Shown here piece after piece: positions 1 through 10,297 of a stretch of 64,000 nt of DNA (its first letter is position 1; every line of letters starts with the position of its first letter). Below the pieces are notes generated by a model that did not search any database, had not been told where the DNA came from, and saw only the letters and a program-made list of their open reading frames with translations. This stretch comes from JBBDYG01 sp040901765 (lineage in GTDB: Bacteria; Planctomycetota; Planctomycetia; Pirellulales; Lacipirellulaceae). The stretch spans positions 1-64,000 of the forward strand of contig JBBDYG010000104.1 of assembly GCA_040901765.1 (NCBI GenBank), in the 5' to 3' direction. Both the position numbers and the translations under genes were made by a program.

Positions 1-149
1 TGCGGCAAGCTCCACCTGACTCCTGAAATCACCCACTAAATTTCCTGAAGAACCACCAATTTAAAGACATCACCTATTACCTACTCGCCACTCACGACTC
101 ACCTACTCACCAATCACCAATAACCACTCATTTACCCACACGCATCTCC

Positions 150-1661
150 GTGCCGAGTTCTCATCTGTCCCCATCCCCGGCTCCGCTGCTCCGCATGACG
201 GGGATATTCAAGCGGTTTGGCGCGACGCGGGCATTGCGCGGCGTTTCCTTGGAACTGCGACCCAGACAGGCTTTGGCGCTGATCGGCGAGAACGGTGCCG
301 GTAAAAGCACGCTAATGAAAGTGCTAAGCGGAGCACACTCGCCGGACTCAGGAAGCATGGAGCTTGTCGGTCGGAGCTACGCTCCGCGGGGGCCCCACGC
401 AGCGCGGCAGGCCGGCGTGGCGATGATTTATCAGGAATTGAATTTGGCCCAGGATTTGAGCGTGGAAGAGAACATCATGCTCGGGCAAGAGCGCGCTCGC
501 TGGGGCATGGTTGATCGCGCCGCCGAGCGCCGACAAGTTCGCGCGGCGCTCGAGCGTTTGGGTCACGCCGATCTGCCGTTGGATACGCCGGTGGGACGGC
601 TTTCGGTCGGTATGCAGCAACTGGTGGAAATCGCCCGCGCGCTGGCGAGCCGCGCCAAAGTGATCGTCTTTGACGAACCCACCAGTTCGTTGACCCAGGC
701 CGACGTGGAGCGCTTGTTCCAAACGATCGCTCGGTTGCGACAAGAAGGCCTGGGTGTGATCTACATCAGCCACTTCTTGGAGGAAGTCCGCCGCGTTTGC
801 GATGGTTACACGGTACTGCGCGACGGCGAAACGGTCGATAGCGGGACGCTTGCCGGGACCAGCGAAGCGCACATTGTCTCGGCGATGGTGGGCCGAGGGA
901 TCGAGGAGCTATATCCCAGTGTTCTGCACACCCCCGGCGAAACCGTGCTGTCGTTGTCTGGCCTGACCGGCGTGCCAAAACCCCAAGATGTGTCGTTCGA
1001 ACTTCGCCGCGGGGAAATCCTCGGCCTGGCGGGATTGGTGGGGGCGGGACGGACTGAGTTGGTCCGCGCGATCTATGCGCTCGATCCCGTGCGAAGTGGC
1101 CGTGTACGAGTCGGCACCGTCTACCCCAATACAACGCCCAAGGCTCGGATCCGAGCGGGGCTGGCCTATGTCTCGGAAGATCGCAAGCGTGAGGGACTGG
1201 CGCAAGCCCGTTCGATCGTCGATAACATCACCTATAGCCGACTGTTCCCGTACAGCCGCTGGGGTTGGCTTAATCTGAACCAACGGCGGCACTCCGTCGC
1301 GCAGTGGATCGATCGCTTGGAAATAAAGGCTGCCTCGCCGGAACATGCGGTCGAAACGCTTTCGGGCGGCAACCAACAGAAAGTGGCGCTGGCCCGCGTG
1401 CTGCATCAGCGTGCCGAAGTGCTGTTGCTCGACGAACCAACCCGCGGGATCGACGTGGGCACCAAGGCCACCATCTATCGAATGATCGGCGAGTTGGCGG
1501 CGGCGGGCCACGCGATCCTGTTCGTAAGCTCATATTTCCAGGAACTGTTGCGGGTGTGCGACCGGATCGGTGTCATGTCGCGCGGGCGCTTGCGCGAGAT
1601 TCGACCCGCCGACGCGTGGACCGAGGAATCGCTGTTGTCGAGAGCTATTGAGAGCGACTGA
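150..1661 (+). CDS. Sugar ABC transporter ATP-binding protein (RbsA/MglA type, two ATPase domains)
   Basis: This is the cytoplasmic energy-coupling subunit of a ribose/galactose-class ABC importer. Two ABC domains lie in tandem. The N-terminal one has an intact Walker A (GENGAGKST, about residue 46), signature LSVGMQQ and Walker B VIVFDEPTSS. The C-terminal one has the degenerate Walker A usual in this family (GLVGAGRTE), signature LSGGNQQKVALAR and VLLLDEPTRG. Length of 503 residues is normal for the family. The GTG at 150 gives a long leader; an ATG at 195 (MTGIFKRFG) is an equally good start. It is followed after three bases by the permease gene. The binding protein is not in the window and may lie upstream. 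Substrate cannot be read from sequence. Confidence 0.95.
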   Translation: MPSSHLSPSPAPLLRMTGIFKRFGATRALRGVSLELRPRQALALIGENGAGKSTLMKVLSGAHSPDSGSMELVGRSYAPRGPHAARQAGVAMIYQELNLAQDLSVEENIMLGQERARWGMVDRAAERRQVRAALERLGHADLPLDTPVGRLSVGMQQLVEIARALASRAKVIVFDEPTSSLTQADVERLFQTIARLRQEGLGVIYISHFLEEVRRVCDGYTVLRDGETVDSGTLAGTSEAHIVSAMVGRGIEELYPSVLHTPGETVLSLSGLTGVPKPQDVSFELRRGEILGLAGLVGAGRTELVRAIYALDPVRSGRVRVGTVYPNTTPKARIRAGLAYVSEDRKREGLAQARSIVDNITYSRLFPYSRWGWLNLNQRRHSVAQWIDRLEIKAASPEHAVETLSGGNQQKVALARVLHQRAEVLLLDEPTRGIDVGTKATIYRMIGELAAAGHAILFVSSYFQELLRVCDRIGVMSRGRLREIRPADAWTEESLLSRAIESD

Positions 1662-1664
1662 ACG

Positions 1665-2660
1665 ATGAACACGCCCCGCCCCAACATGTGGACTTTGCTG
1701 GCCGGCCAGTTCGGGCCGCTGTTGGCATTGGTTTTGGTGTTTACCCTGTTCGCGCTCACCGATGCGGCGCAGCAAGATGGCGGGCGGTTTCTGTCGCTGC
1801 GGAATCTGCAGACGATGCTCATCTCCTCGGCCCCGGTGGTGGTGGCCGCCTTGGGAATGACGGTGGTGATCATCGCCGGCGGCATCGATCTTTCGGCTGG
1901 CACCGCGGTGGCCCTATCCGCCACCGTAATGGCCTGGGTGCTCAAGCAAGGCGGCCCGATCGAACTGGCCCTGGTTTGTTGCCTGCTGACAGGTTGTGTT
2001 GCGGGCAGCGTGAACGGCGTCATGATCAGCGCGCTGAAAGTTGCCCCGTTCATTGTCACCTTGGGGACGATGACCGCGTACTTGGGCATTGCCAAGTTGG
2101 TGGCCGACGAAACGACGGTCCGCCCGCCCCTGGCAAGCGTACCAAATTGGATGAACGGCTTGGCCATGCCCGGGCCCGATCCCGCCTGGCTGCTCGTGGC
2201 GCCCGGGGTGTGGATCATGCTCGCGATGGCCGCCGTGTTAAGCCTGGTCTTGCGCTACACCGTGTTTGGCCGATACGTGTTCGCGGTCGGCTCGAATGAG
2301 CAAACGGCTCGGCTGTGCGGTGTGAACGTGCCGGCGCTGAAAGTTGCCGTTTACACCTTGAGCGGTTTCTTCATCGGCCTGGCGGGCATGTATCAGTTCG
2401 CCAAGCTCAAGGTCGGCAACCCCACCTCGGGCGTCGGTTTGGAACTGAAAGTCATCGCCGCCGTGGTGATCGGCGGCGCCAGCCTGAGCGGCGGTCGCGG
2501 CACCGTCCTGGGTACTCTGACCGGCGCGCTCATCATGCAGACAATCGCCAGCGGCTGCACGCAGCTCGGCTTGAGTAATCCCATCCAGGACATCATCCTG
2601 GGCGTCATCATTGTGGCCGCCGTGACGGTGGATCAATTTCGCCAAAGACGAGTTGCGTAA
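1665..2660 (+). CDS. Sugar ABC transporter permease (RbsC type)
   Basis: This is the membrane channel subunit that partners the preceding ATPase. The 331-residue protein is strongly hydrophobic with about nine to ten predicted membrane segments. It has the family-typical stretch GMTVVIIAGGIDLSAG near residue 65 and a conserved C-terminal glycine-rich loop, VIGGASLSGGRGT, near residue 265, which resembles the EAA-like coupling region of RbsC proteins. The gap to the ATPase gene is three bases, so the two are surely co-transcribed. Family assignment is firm; the sugar carried is unknown. Confidence 0.94.
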   Translation: MNTPRPNMWTLLAGQFGPLLALVLVFTLFALTDAAQQDGGRFLSLRNLQTMLISSAPVVVAALGMTVVIIAGGIDLSAGTAVALSATVMAWVLKQGGPIELALVCCLLTGCVAGSVNGVMISALKVAPFIVTLGTMTAYLGIAKLVADETTVRPPLASVPNWMNGLAMPGPDPAWLLVAPGVWIMLAMAAVLSLVLRYTVFGRYVFAVGSNEQTARLCGVNVPALKVAVYTLSGFFIGLAGMYQFAKLKVGNPTSGVGLELKVIAAVVIGGASLSGGRGTVLGTLTGALIMQTIASGCTQLGLSNPIQDIILGVIIVAAVTVDQFRQRRVA

Positions 2661-2781
2661 TCCTCACATTCCGCGCGGGGCGACTCGCCGAAAAAGACTG
2701 GTAGAAATGAATCGTCCGCGCCTTCAAACACCGCCCGGCAGCCAAGCACCCTATGTTGCTCAACAAGAAAGTTGACTTACC

Positions 2782-4644
2782 ATGCAAATCAGCCGGCTTG
2801 TTCTGATCTTAATTGCCCTCTTGGTTTTGGATTCGACCGCAACGGCAGAATCACACGTCGTGTTTTCCGGAGAAAGACGTCGGAACAACCTCGTCGCGGA
2901 GCTGCTGGAGGTCGCGGAGATCTCGCAGCCGAGCAGCTCGTTTGCGTTCAATCGCGCCCACGCGGGGTATATCTTCGTGACGGCGGATTGCCGGGGAAAA
3001 GGGACCGTCACGATAAAGCTCGACGACGTGCTTGAACCGCTCGCAGTCATCCAGCGCGATGTGGACGCCGCGAAACGCTTTGAGGCGGTGAGGAACATTT
3101 CGCTCGGAGAACACAAGTTAAAGGTGGAATGTGCGGGGGGAATCCAGGTTGAGAAATTGGTCGTCAAAGCGATCCCGGAGTTAATCCACTGCGGCCTAGG
3201 CTTCGACTCGGCCATTAAATCCTACGGCAAATATGATCTTCCGTTTCTCAAGAACGACATTCTGCCGAACGTGACGACGCTCATTGTTCCGCACAACATC
3301 GAGCTGGAGCCGACGATGATCGACGATTGGCACCGCCAGGGGAAGAGGTTCGTCGCCGCGGTGGGGATCCATTCGCAAGCCAAAACCGCCGAGGAACATT
3401 ACAACTACTGGACGGGCTTCATGGAGAAAGCGCCGTTTCTGGACGGCATCATCATCGATGAGTTCATCGTCAACAATCCGATCCGCGAATGGCTCAGTGA
3501 AATCACTCCTGAACGCCAGCAGAGGTTTGACGAGGAGCGAGCCCGGCACCCGATCTACGAAGAGGCTTTTCGAAAAATTCGAGCGGATCAGCGATATCGA
3601 GACAAGATGGTCTACGCCTACATTGGGGGAAGCGGCAAAAAGCTAAACCAGGAAATCATCGGCCCCACATTCGTCCATAGTATCCTGGACTGCAACTTTC
3701 GTATCGGTCTCGAACGCTACATCTATGAAGTCTCGAGTAAGGAGAAGTCCAAAGACGTCCTGCAATTGTTCGTCGATGGGATTACCGATTGGGTGGCCAA
3801 GGAGCCGAATGTTCGAGAGCAGATGGTGCTGACGTTCGGGCTATTTTCGATGCCGCCCGGCGGAATCAACAAGCAGCCCAACGTCGATTATCACGTCTGG
3901 ATGGACCAACAGATGAACGTGGTCGCCAATCATCCCGTGATGGCGGGCATGGGAGGTCTGAACTGGTGGACCTCGCTGCAAGCCGACGAGGAAACGGTCC
4001 GCTTCGTGGGAAAACTGTACCGTCACTATGCCATCGAAGGCAAAAAGGAATTGTTGACGAAGGATCCGCTCTTTCTTACGCACGTTCAGAACGCCGACTT
4101 CGAGAAGCAGCTCGAAGGCTGGACGCTGCACTCAGCCGAGGAGGGAAGCATTCAAGCGAAGAGTTTCCCCCGCTACGGCCGGATCGAAGGCCGCTACATG
4201 GGCCTTGGACGACCCGCCGACCCCGAACACATCGGCGATACGTTTCTCTGGATGAAACGGAGCGAGAAGGGAGCCAATACATTTTCCCAGCCGATCAAGG
4301 ATCTGCAGCCCGGCCGCCTCTATTCGCTAAAGATGTTCACCTGCGACTACCAGGATCTGATCAACCCACAGCAAAAAACAAAGGACGAGGCCCATCCGTT
4401 TATTGGGAATGTTTCCATTGAAGGAGTTGAAGTCGACTCGAAGCGTTCGTTTAATGAAGCCTATTCATCGAACCCCGAGCCCCCGATCCCCGTTTGGATC
4501 ACCTACCACTGGATCGTCTTCCGAGCCAAGTCCCCCACCGCCAAACTCACGGTCTCCGACTGGGACCCGGCCCACATGGTAACGGCAACATTCGGCCAGG
4601 AGCAAACGTTCAACTTCCTGGAACTCCAGCCGTACCACGAGTGA
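2782..4644 (+). CDS. Secreted protein of unknown function, possibly a glycoside-hydrolase-like fold
   Basis: I do not recognise this family. The first 22 residues form a signal peptide (hydrophobic core LVLILIALLVL, then TATAESH), so the protein is exported. A beta-rich N-terminal part (about 25-125) is followed by a region starting IHCGLGFDSA with a DGIIIDEF stretch near residue 219, the sort of acidic strand end seen in TIM-barrel glycosidases. The C-terminal third begins NADFEKQLEGWTLHSAEEGS and looks like a carbohydrate-binding beta-sandwich. It follows the sugar transporter by 120 bp, so a role in sugar release is possible, but this is inference. The start is ATG 2782; an AAGAAAG stretch just upstream is a weak ribosome site. 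Confidence 0.7.
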   Translation: MQISRLVLILIALLVLDSTATAESHVVFSGERRRNNLVAELLEVAEISQPSSSFAFNRAHAGYIFVTADCRGKGTVTIKLDDVLEPLAVIQRDVDAAKRFEAVRNISLGEHKLKVECAGGIQVEKLVVKAIPELIHCGLGFDSAIKSYGKYDLPFLKNDILPNVTTLIVPHNIELEPTMIDDWHRQGKRFVAAVGIHSQAKTAEEHYNYWTGFMEKAPFLDGIIIDEFIVNNPIREWLSEITPERQQRFDEERARHPIYEEAFRKIRADQRYRDKMVYAYIGGSGKKLNQEIIGPTFVHSILDCNFRIGLERYIYEVSSKEKSKDVLQLFVDGITDWVAKEPNVREQMVLTFGLFSMPPGGINKQPNVDYHVWMDQQMNVVANHPVMAGMGGLNWWTSLQADEETVRFVGKLYRHYAIEGKKELLTKDPLFLTHVQNADFEKQLEGWTLHSAEEGSIQAKSFPRYGRIEGRYMGLGRPADPEHIGDTFLWMKRSEKGANTFSQPIKDLQPGRLYSLKMFTCDYQDLINPQQKTKDEAHPFIGNVSIEGVEVDSKRSFNEAYSSNPEPPIPVWITYHWIVFRAKSPTAKLTVSDWDPAHMVTATFGQEQTFNFLELQPYHE

Positions 4645-4747
4645 CCGAACAGGCCAAGTGCCACGAACGCGCAATCGCTGAATCGTGCCTATCTCAAATG
4701 CGAAACGGACGCCATGGTTGCAGAGCGATCGAAGTGTTTCGTCAACA

Positions 4748-5935
4748 CTACTTCACGAGGAACTTCACGCAGACGGCTTTCGAAACCTGAACCTCGTGGC
4801 CCGCCGGCGAGGGCATCCCGCTCTTCACGTCGATTTTGAACACGACCACGTTGCCCGAGTCCTGGTTCGCCGCGATCAGCCACTTCCCCGAGGGATCGAT
4901 GCCGAAGTTGCGCGGCGTCTTCCCGCCCGTCGGGCAGTGGCCAGCGGCCTTCAGCTTTCCCGTCGCCTCGTCCACGTCGAACACCGCCACCGAGTTGTGC
5001 CCCCGGTTCGAGACGTACACGTGTCTCCCGTCCGGCGAGACCTGTGTCTCCGCCGTCGAGTTGCCCTTCGTCTCCTGCGGCAGCGTCGAGAGCACCTGCT
5101 GCTCCGTAAGGACGCCCTTGTCGGCGTCGTAGGCGAACGCGATCACGGTCGACGTTAGCTCGCCACATGCGTAGGCGTACTTCCCCGAGGGATGGAACGC
5201 GAAGTGGCGCGGACCCGAGCCGGGCGGCACGGCGGCCGCAGGCGGGTCGTTCGGGACGATCGTCCCCTTCGCCCCGTCGAACTTGTAGACCATGATCTTG
5301 TCGAGCCCGAGGTCCGCAGCGAAGGCGAATTTGTTGGCCGGATCGAGGTTGATCGAATGGGCGTGCGGACCCTCCTGACGCTGCTTGTCGACGCTCGCCC
5401 CCTTATGCTGGATGACGCAGGTGGTCGCACCGAGCTTTCCGTCCTTGCCGATCGGCAACACCGCGACGTTGCCGCTCCCGTAGTTCGCCACGAGCGCGTT
5501 CTTCCCCGCCTTGTCGACCGAGATATGGCACGGCGCCTGCCCCTCTGAAGACTGCGCATTGAGGAGCGTCGGCACGCCCTTGTCGTCCAGCGCGAACGCG
5601 GCGACGGCTCCGACCTTCTTTCCCGAAAACTCATTCGTCTCGCTCACCGCGTACAGGAATTTCTTCGAGGGGTGGATCGCGAGGAACGCCGGGTTCTTGA
5701 CGCCCGAGGCGCCTCCCACCTTGGTGAGCGCGCCGCTCGACAGGTCGAGGCGGAAGACCTGGATGCCCTCCTCCTTCGCCTCGCTGTAGCTGCCCGTATA
5801 GACCAGGCACGAGTCCGCTTTCACCGCGAGCTCCTCCGTCGCACCGACGATCGCCGGCGCTGCCAACGCCGGCGAGAACACCGACCCAATGGACAACGCG
5901 AGCAGAAAAACGCCGATCGCACGGTAGAGCTTCAT
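4748..5935 (-). CDS. Secreted lactonase-family beta-propeller (6-phosphogluconolactonase-like fold)
   Basis: The 395-residue protein belongs to the seven-bladed propeller lactonase family (YbhE/Pgl type). After a signal peptide (MKLYRAIGVFLLALSIGSVF...ALAAP) come repeated blades with motifs such as VYTGSYS, FLAIHPSKKFLYAVSE, EGPHAHSINLDP and GPRHFAFHPSGKYAY, the last two typical of the family. The reading frame extends 80 codons upstream, but only the ATG at 5935 yields a signal peptide, so that start is chosen. Export means it probably does not act in the cytosolic pentose phosphate pathway; secreted homologues are poorly characterised. It is transcribed away from the PSD1 gene at 6568. Confidence 0.88.
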   Translation of the reverse strand: MKLYRAIGVFLLALSIGSVFSPALAAPAIVGATEELAVKADSCLVYTGSYSEAKEEGIQVFRLDLSSGALTKVGGASGVKNPAFLAIHPSKKFLYAVSETNEFSGKKVGAVAAFALDDKGVPTLLNAQSSEGQAPCHISVDKAGKNALVANYGSGNVAVLPIGKDGKLGATTCVIQHKGASVDKQRQEGPHAHSINLDPANKFAFAADLGLDKIMVYKFDGAKGTIVPNDPPAAAVPPGSGPRHFAFHPSGKYAYACGELTSTVIAFAYDADKGVLTEQQVLSTLPQETKGNSTAETQVSPDGRHVYVSNRGHNSVAVFDVDEATGKLKAAGHCPTGGKTPRNFGIDPSGKWLIAANQDSGNVVVFKIDVKSGMPSPAGHEVQVSKAVCVKFLVK

Positions 5936-6567
5936 AGCGTGATACCCCGTCAAGTGTACGGACTTGGCAATCTTGTTACGGCGGCTACGAAGTTGCAACC
6001 GACGCCGTCGTGCCCGACCCGATCCAAACAGAGATCGCCTGATTGTCATCCCCATCCGAAGTGACAGGCGAACATCTTCGACTGGAAAAGGCGAGTTTGA
6101 TTGTAACCGATTGCCTCGTGGTACGCGAAGCATATCGATCGTGAAGGGTAGAAATCGACTCCCGCCGCAATGCAAGGTCGATAAAGCGGCCAGAATTGCC
6201 GAGAAACACAGCCTGGCGATCGCTGTCGGGGCTCATTGTGAGCGCGAACCCGGTGAGACGCTGCTTGCGAATGTTCTCTGCTGCGATCGACCTCGCTAGT
6301 CTAGGTGACGAGATTTCCGACATTTCCGACTCTCGCCCGTTATTACGCGCGGCGCAACTTGCCAGCCCGGCAGGATGCTTGTTAGACCCGCCTCTCTCCC
6401 TGCGCAATGGGTGTTCTAACCGTAGGCGGAAATCCTTCGGCAAGTATCTTGCGTTGGTTGACCGGCGTCGCCACCGGGTATGGACAACAGCTCTTGGTAT
6501 GGGCATCATCACTGGGTATCGACACACACGCCGCAGGGCGACGATTTGCCGACGGGTTGTCAAAACG
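5936..6567. other. Intergenic region between divergent genes, no gene seen
   Basis: These 632 bases separate the divergent lactonase and PSD1 genes and should hold both promoters. Open frames cross it on both strands but have basic, low-quality translations without a recognisable domain, so none is called. No repeat or hairpin stood out. Confidence 0.6.
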
Positions 6568-8658
6568 ATGCGACGACAGGCGATCATTCTTGCAGTGTTC
6601 GTGTTAGGCGCGCTAGGTGTCTGCCCGCTGACCGCCAGCGAACAGGTGGCGAACGAGGCGCAACACGGCTGGTGGGCGTTTCAGCCATTGTCGGATCCCT
6701 CGCCTCCGAACGTCGCAAACGACGGACGGGCGCCTACGGAGATCGACCGATTTGTATTGGCAAAGTTGGAGCTGCACGGGCTATCGCCCGCTCCACCGGC
6801 GGACCGGCGCGTCTGGCTGCGACGAGCAAAATTTGCACTCGTCGGATTGCCGCCTACCCCGGGCGAAATGGATGCCTTTTTGCGCGACGACCAGCCCGAC
6901 GCCTATGAGCGTGTGATTGACCTCTGGTTGAGCTCGCCCCATTTTGGGGAGCATTGGGGTAGGCACTGGCTGGATGTCGTCCGTTACACCGACTATCTCA
7001 GCCCCCGAGCCGACGAGGCGCCCGAAGAGGGCGACGTCGAATTATTCGAGGCGTTTCGTTACCGCGACTGGGTCGTTTCCGCATTCAATCGCGATATGCC
7101 GTTCAACGATTTCATCATTCATCAGATCGCCGGCGACCAACTTTCCGCCGGCGGCGAAGGAGATGTTTATGCGGAAGGGTTGATAGCGACCACGCTACTT
7201 TCTATCGGAGTGTGGGACAACGGCGACGCCGATAAGGAAAAAATAGTAAGCGACATTGTTGACGATCAAATCAACGTCGTGGGGCAAGCGTTCTTGGGGC
7301 TCACCCTCGCATGCGCTCGCTGCCACGATCACAAGTTCGATCCGATTTCCATCGAAGATTACTACGGGCTGGCGGGCATCTTTTACAGCACGCGGGTTCT
7401 CAAATCGCTTGGTCCGGTGGGACTTCATACCGTCGCGATGCGCGTGCCGCTGGTCCCACAAGAATACGTGCAGAAGCGGGAGTCGCAGCTTGCGAGGCTT
7501 GCGGAATTGGAGAAACTCCTGAAACCAAGCACGGAGGAAGCAACGAAGACTGAGTCGACTTCCAATGGGAAGTCAGAAGTCTCATCATCTACACCGTTGC
7601 CCGAACAACAGCGCAAGCAACTGGAGCAGGAGCGCGAGCAACTACAGAACGACTTATTGCCAGCACCGTCGACAGCACTCGCGGTCCAGGATGGAGCGAC
7701 ACCTGGGGGACTGTTTCCCGAAATTGGAGACGTACCGGTCCATTTCGCCGGACGGTATGACCAACTAGGGCCAAAGATTCCACGGCGCTTGCCCACGTTT
7801 TTTTGCGGCACGGATCGGGCGCCGATCGCAAACGGCAGCGGACGAATGGAGCTCGCTCAGTGGATTGCCAGCCAAGGGAATCCGCTGACGCCTCGCGTTA
7901 TCGTCAATCGAGTGTGGCAGCAGCTCTTCAGTCAAGGGCTGGTGCGAACGCCAAATAACTTTGGCCTGTTGGGTGAAAAGCCATCTCATCCGGAACTGCT
8001 GGATTGGCTTGCGAGACGTTTCATCGAGCGCGGGTGGTCGTTGAAGCAGCTCATTCGCATCATTATGTTGTCCAGCGCTTATCAACAAGCTTCTCTGGCT
8101 GGCGCGGCAGCAGACGACCATCACGATTCCTATCGGCTCGATCCGGAGAATCGCTGGCTTGCCCGATTCCCGTCGCGTCGATTGCACGCCGAGGAGCTGC
8201 GCGACAGCGTGCTGTCGGTTGCCGGGCGATTGGATTCCCAACTCGGAGGCAAGGCGACGATCAATCTCCACCAGCCGCGGCGAAGCCTTTACATCCAAAC
8301 CGTTCGGTCGGATCGGCGCAATTTCTCCACGCTGTTCGACGCCGCCGATCCAGGCCAGTGTGTGGGGCAACGAAATGTGACAACCATAGCGCCGCAGGCA
8401 CTGTTCATGCTCAACGATGCGTTTGTAATTGAGAATGCTCAGCATACCGCCGCGAAGCTCGCGGCTGAAATTCCGACGGATGACAGTGCGCGCATCGCTC
8501 GCGCCTACGTCATCCTCTTCGGACGCCAGCCGACGCAATCGGAAGCGTCTATCGGTCGAGAGTTACTCGCGGCTGCCGCTCAGAGGGATCCGAGCACTGC
8601 CTGGGGCGAGTACATCCACGTGTTGCTGTGCAGTAACGAGTTTTGCCAGTTGGACTAG
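6568..8658 (+). CDS. DUF1549/DUF1553 (PSD1) secreted protein without an N-terminal cytochrome domain
   Basis: This is a planctomycete-type secreted protein. The ATG at 6568 gives a signal peptide (IILAVFVLGALGVCPL); an open frame continues upstream to 6196 without similarity. DUF1549 comes first, including the HFGEHWGRHWLDVVRYTDY stretch and the conserved LACARCHDHKFDPI near residue 245. DUF1553 forms the C-terminal part (MELAQWIASQGNPLTPRVIVNRVWQ onward). Between them is a charged, glutamine-rich linker. Most members start with a PSCyt1 cytochrome c domain; here it is absent, the protein entering the WWAFQPL segment right after the signal peptide. Its stop is three bases before the DUF1501 start, so the two form an operon. 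Biochemical role unknown. Confidence 0.9.
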   Translation: MRRQAIILAVFVLGALGVCPLTASEQVANEAQHGWWAFQPLSDPSPPNVANDGRAPTEIDRFVLAKLELHGLSPAPPADRRVWLRRAKFALVGLPPTPGEMDAFLRDDQPDAYERVIDLWLSSPHFGEHWGRHWLDVVRYTDYLSPRADEAPEEGDVELFEAFRYRDWVVSAFNRDMPFNDFIIHQIAGDQLSAGGEGDVYAEGLIATTLLSIGVWDNGDADKEKIVSDIVDDQINVVGQAFLGLTLACARCHDHKFDPISIEDYYGLAGIFYSTRVLKSLGPVGLHTVAMRVPLVPQEYVQKRESQLARLAELEKLLKPSTEEATKTESTSNGKSEVSSSTPLPEQQRKQLEQEREQLQNDLLPAPSTALAVQDGATPGGLFPEIGDVPVHFAGRYDQLGPKIPRRLPTFFCGTDRAPIANGSGRMELAQWIASQGNPLTPRVIVNRVWQQLFSQGLVRTPNNFGLLGEKPSHPELLDWLARRFIERGWSLKQLIRIIMLSSAYQQASLAGAAADDHHDSYRLDPENRWLARFPSRRLHAEELRDSVLSVAGRLDSQLGGKATINLHQPRRSLYIQTVRSDRRNFSTLFDAADPGQCVGQRNVTTIAPQALFMLNDAFVIENAQHTAAKLAAEIPTDDSARIARAYVILFGRQPTQSEASIGRELLAAAAQRDPSTAWGEYIHVLLCSNEFCQLD

Positions 8659-8661
8659 ACG

Positions 8662-10068
8662 ATGTCTTTTGCACCACTCAATCGCCGAGAAATGTTGCAA
8701 CACGCCGGCTGCGGCGTTGGAATGCTTGCACTGGCCCAGTTGTGCGGTGTCACGCCGAGTGTCCGCGCGGGCGCGGCACAACCCTTGTCCCCCACTTCGC
8801 TGCACTTTCCGCCACGCGCTCGCAGTTGCATCTTTCTTTACATGCCGGGTGGTCCGTCGCAAATCGACCTCTTCGATCCCAAGCCGCAGGTGACGAAACG
8901 TCACGGTCAGCCGCTGCCGATCGAGAAGCCGAAACTGATGCATTCCAAAACGGTGGATCTATTTGGTTCGCCGTGGAAATTTGACCGCCACGGTCAAAGC
9001 GGGATTGAGGTGAGCCGGCTGCTGCCGCACATCGCCCGTCATGTGGACGATCTGTGCGTCGTTCGATCGATGGTGGCGGACAACATCAATCACACCGGGG
9101 CCGCGCTGCAAATGAACACCGGCGAGCAGGCTTTTTCGCGGCCCAGTCTTGGCTCATGGGTCACCTATGGATTGGGAAGCGAGAACGACAGCTTGCCCGG
9201 CTATGTGGTGATCGCCCCAAATCCTCCTTTCCAAGGCGCCCCGCTATGGAGTTCGAGCTTCCTGCCGGCTGCCTATCAAGGAACGTGGATTCAAGACCTC
9301 AATCAACCCGTCAGTAATTTGCGAGCCCCAAACGGCGACCTCGATTGGCAGCGTCAAAAACTTGATGCTTTAAACCAGCTCAATCGCGAGCACCTGGCCA
9401 AGCGGCCGTTCAATGACGAACTCGAAGCTCGCATTGCTTCGTTCGAGTTGGCGTTTCGGATGCAGATGCAGGCACCGGAGGCTTTCGATCTCGCTGCGGA
9501 ATCCACCGCGAACCAGACCCTCTACGGCCTCGATGATCCCGCGACGGAAGTGTTTGGCCGGCAGTGCCTGCTGGCCCGACGGCTGGTTGAACGCGGGGTC
9601 CGGTTCGTGCAGCTTTATGATACGGGTAGCGCGGGAGGTCCCAATTCGTGGGACCACCACGGCGGCATTCCGACTGGTCTGCCCGATCGCTGTCGCGGCG
9701 TGGATCAGCCGATCGCCGGCTTACTGGCCGACCTCAAGCAGCGCGGCTTGCTTGAAGAAACGCTTGTCGTGTGGGGGGGTGAATTCGGCCGGACTCCCAC
9801 CCGCGAAGGGACCGATGGTCGAGGTCACCATCCGTTCGGGTTCACCATGTTCCTGGCCGGAGGGGGCGTCCGAGGAGGTCATATCCACGGGGCAACCGAC
9901 GACTTTGGGTGGTGGGCGGTGGAGGACAAGGTCCATGTTCACGATCTCCATGCCACAATTCTGTATCTCATGGGAATCGACCACAAGCAGCTCATCTACC
10001 GTTTTGGAGGCCGAGATTATCGCCTCACCGACGTGCATGGGAACGTGGTCCACGAAATCATCGTGTAA
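8662..10068 (+). CDS. DUF1501 domain secreted protein
   Basis: The 468-residue protein belongs to DUF1501, a sulfatase/alkaline-phosphatase-superfamily relative abundant in Planctomycetes. It begins NRREMLQHAGCGVGMLALAQLCG, resembling the Tat-type leader of this family, then has family hallmarks FLYMPGGPSQIDLFDPKP, VRFVQLYDTGSAGG, WDHHGGI, VVWGGEFGRTPT and the closing GRDYRLTDVHGNVV. It is immediately downstream of the PSD1 gene; such pairs recur throughout planctomycete genomes and again at 58.7-62.5 kb here. Family is certain; substrate and activity are not known. Confidence 0.93.
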   Translation: MSFAPLNRREMLQHAGCGVGMLALAQLCGVTPSVRAGAAQPLSPTSLHFPPRARSCIFLYMPGGPSQIDLFDPKPQVTKRHGQPLPIEKPKLMHSKTVDLFGSPWKFDRHGQSGIEVSRLLPHIARHVDDLCVVRSMVADNINHTGAALQMNTGEQAFSRPSLGSWVTYGLGSENDSLPGYVVIAPNPPFQGAPLWSSSFLPAAYQGTWIQDLNQPVSNLRAPNGDLDWQRQKLDALNQLNREHLAKRPFNDELEARIASFELAFRMQMQAPEAFDLAAESTANQTLYGLDDPATEVFGRQCLLARRLVERGVRFVQLYDTGSAGGPNSWDHHGGIPTGLPDRCRGVDQPIAGLLADLKQRGLLEETLVVWGGEFGRTPTREGTDGRGHHPFGFTMFLAGGGVRGGHIHGATDDFGWWAVEDKVHVHDLHATILYLMGIDHKQLIYRFGGRDYRLTDVHGNVVHEIIV

Positions 10069-10297
10069 TCCTCTGCACCGCGGAGTTGTAAAGAGCTCCA
10101 CCAATGTCACTGGCTAGGGAACAGCGGCATTCGCACTAGCAGCCACTACATGCTCCGGCGGGTCTACTTGCCTAGCGATTGCTGAGGTACTCTAAGGAAT
10201 TCGACTCGGGTTCTCGCAGCGTCTCGGAACAAGAAGTCGATCCAAGGCAAGCCGACTCACGCCCCCTTACTTCCCCATTGAATCCCCGACTTGTTTT

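Noticed and set aside
5985..6587. 200-residue minus-strand frame between lactonase and PSD1 genes
   Set aside because: Basic, irregular sequence without domain or signal peptide; position is expected to hold divergent promoters.
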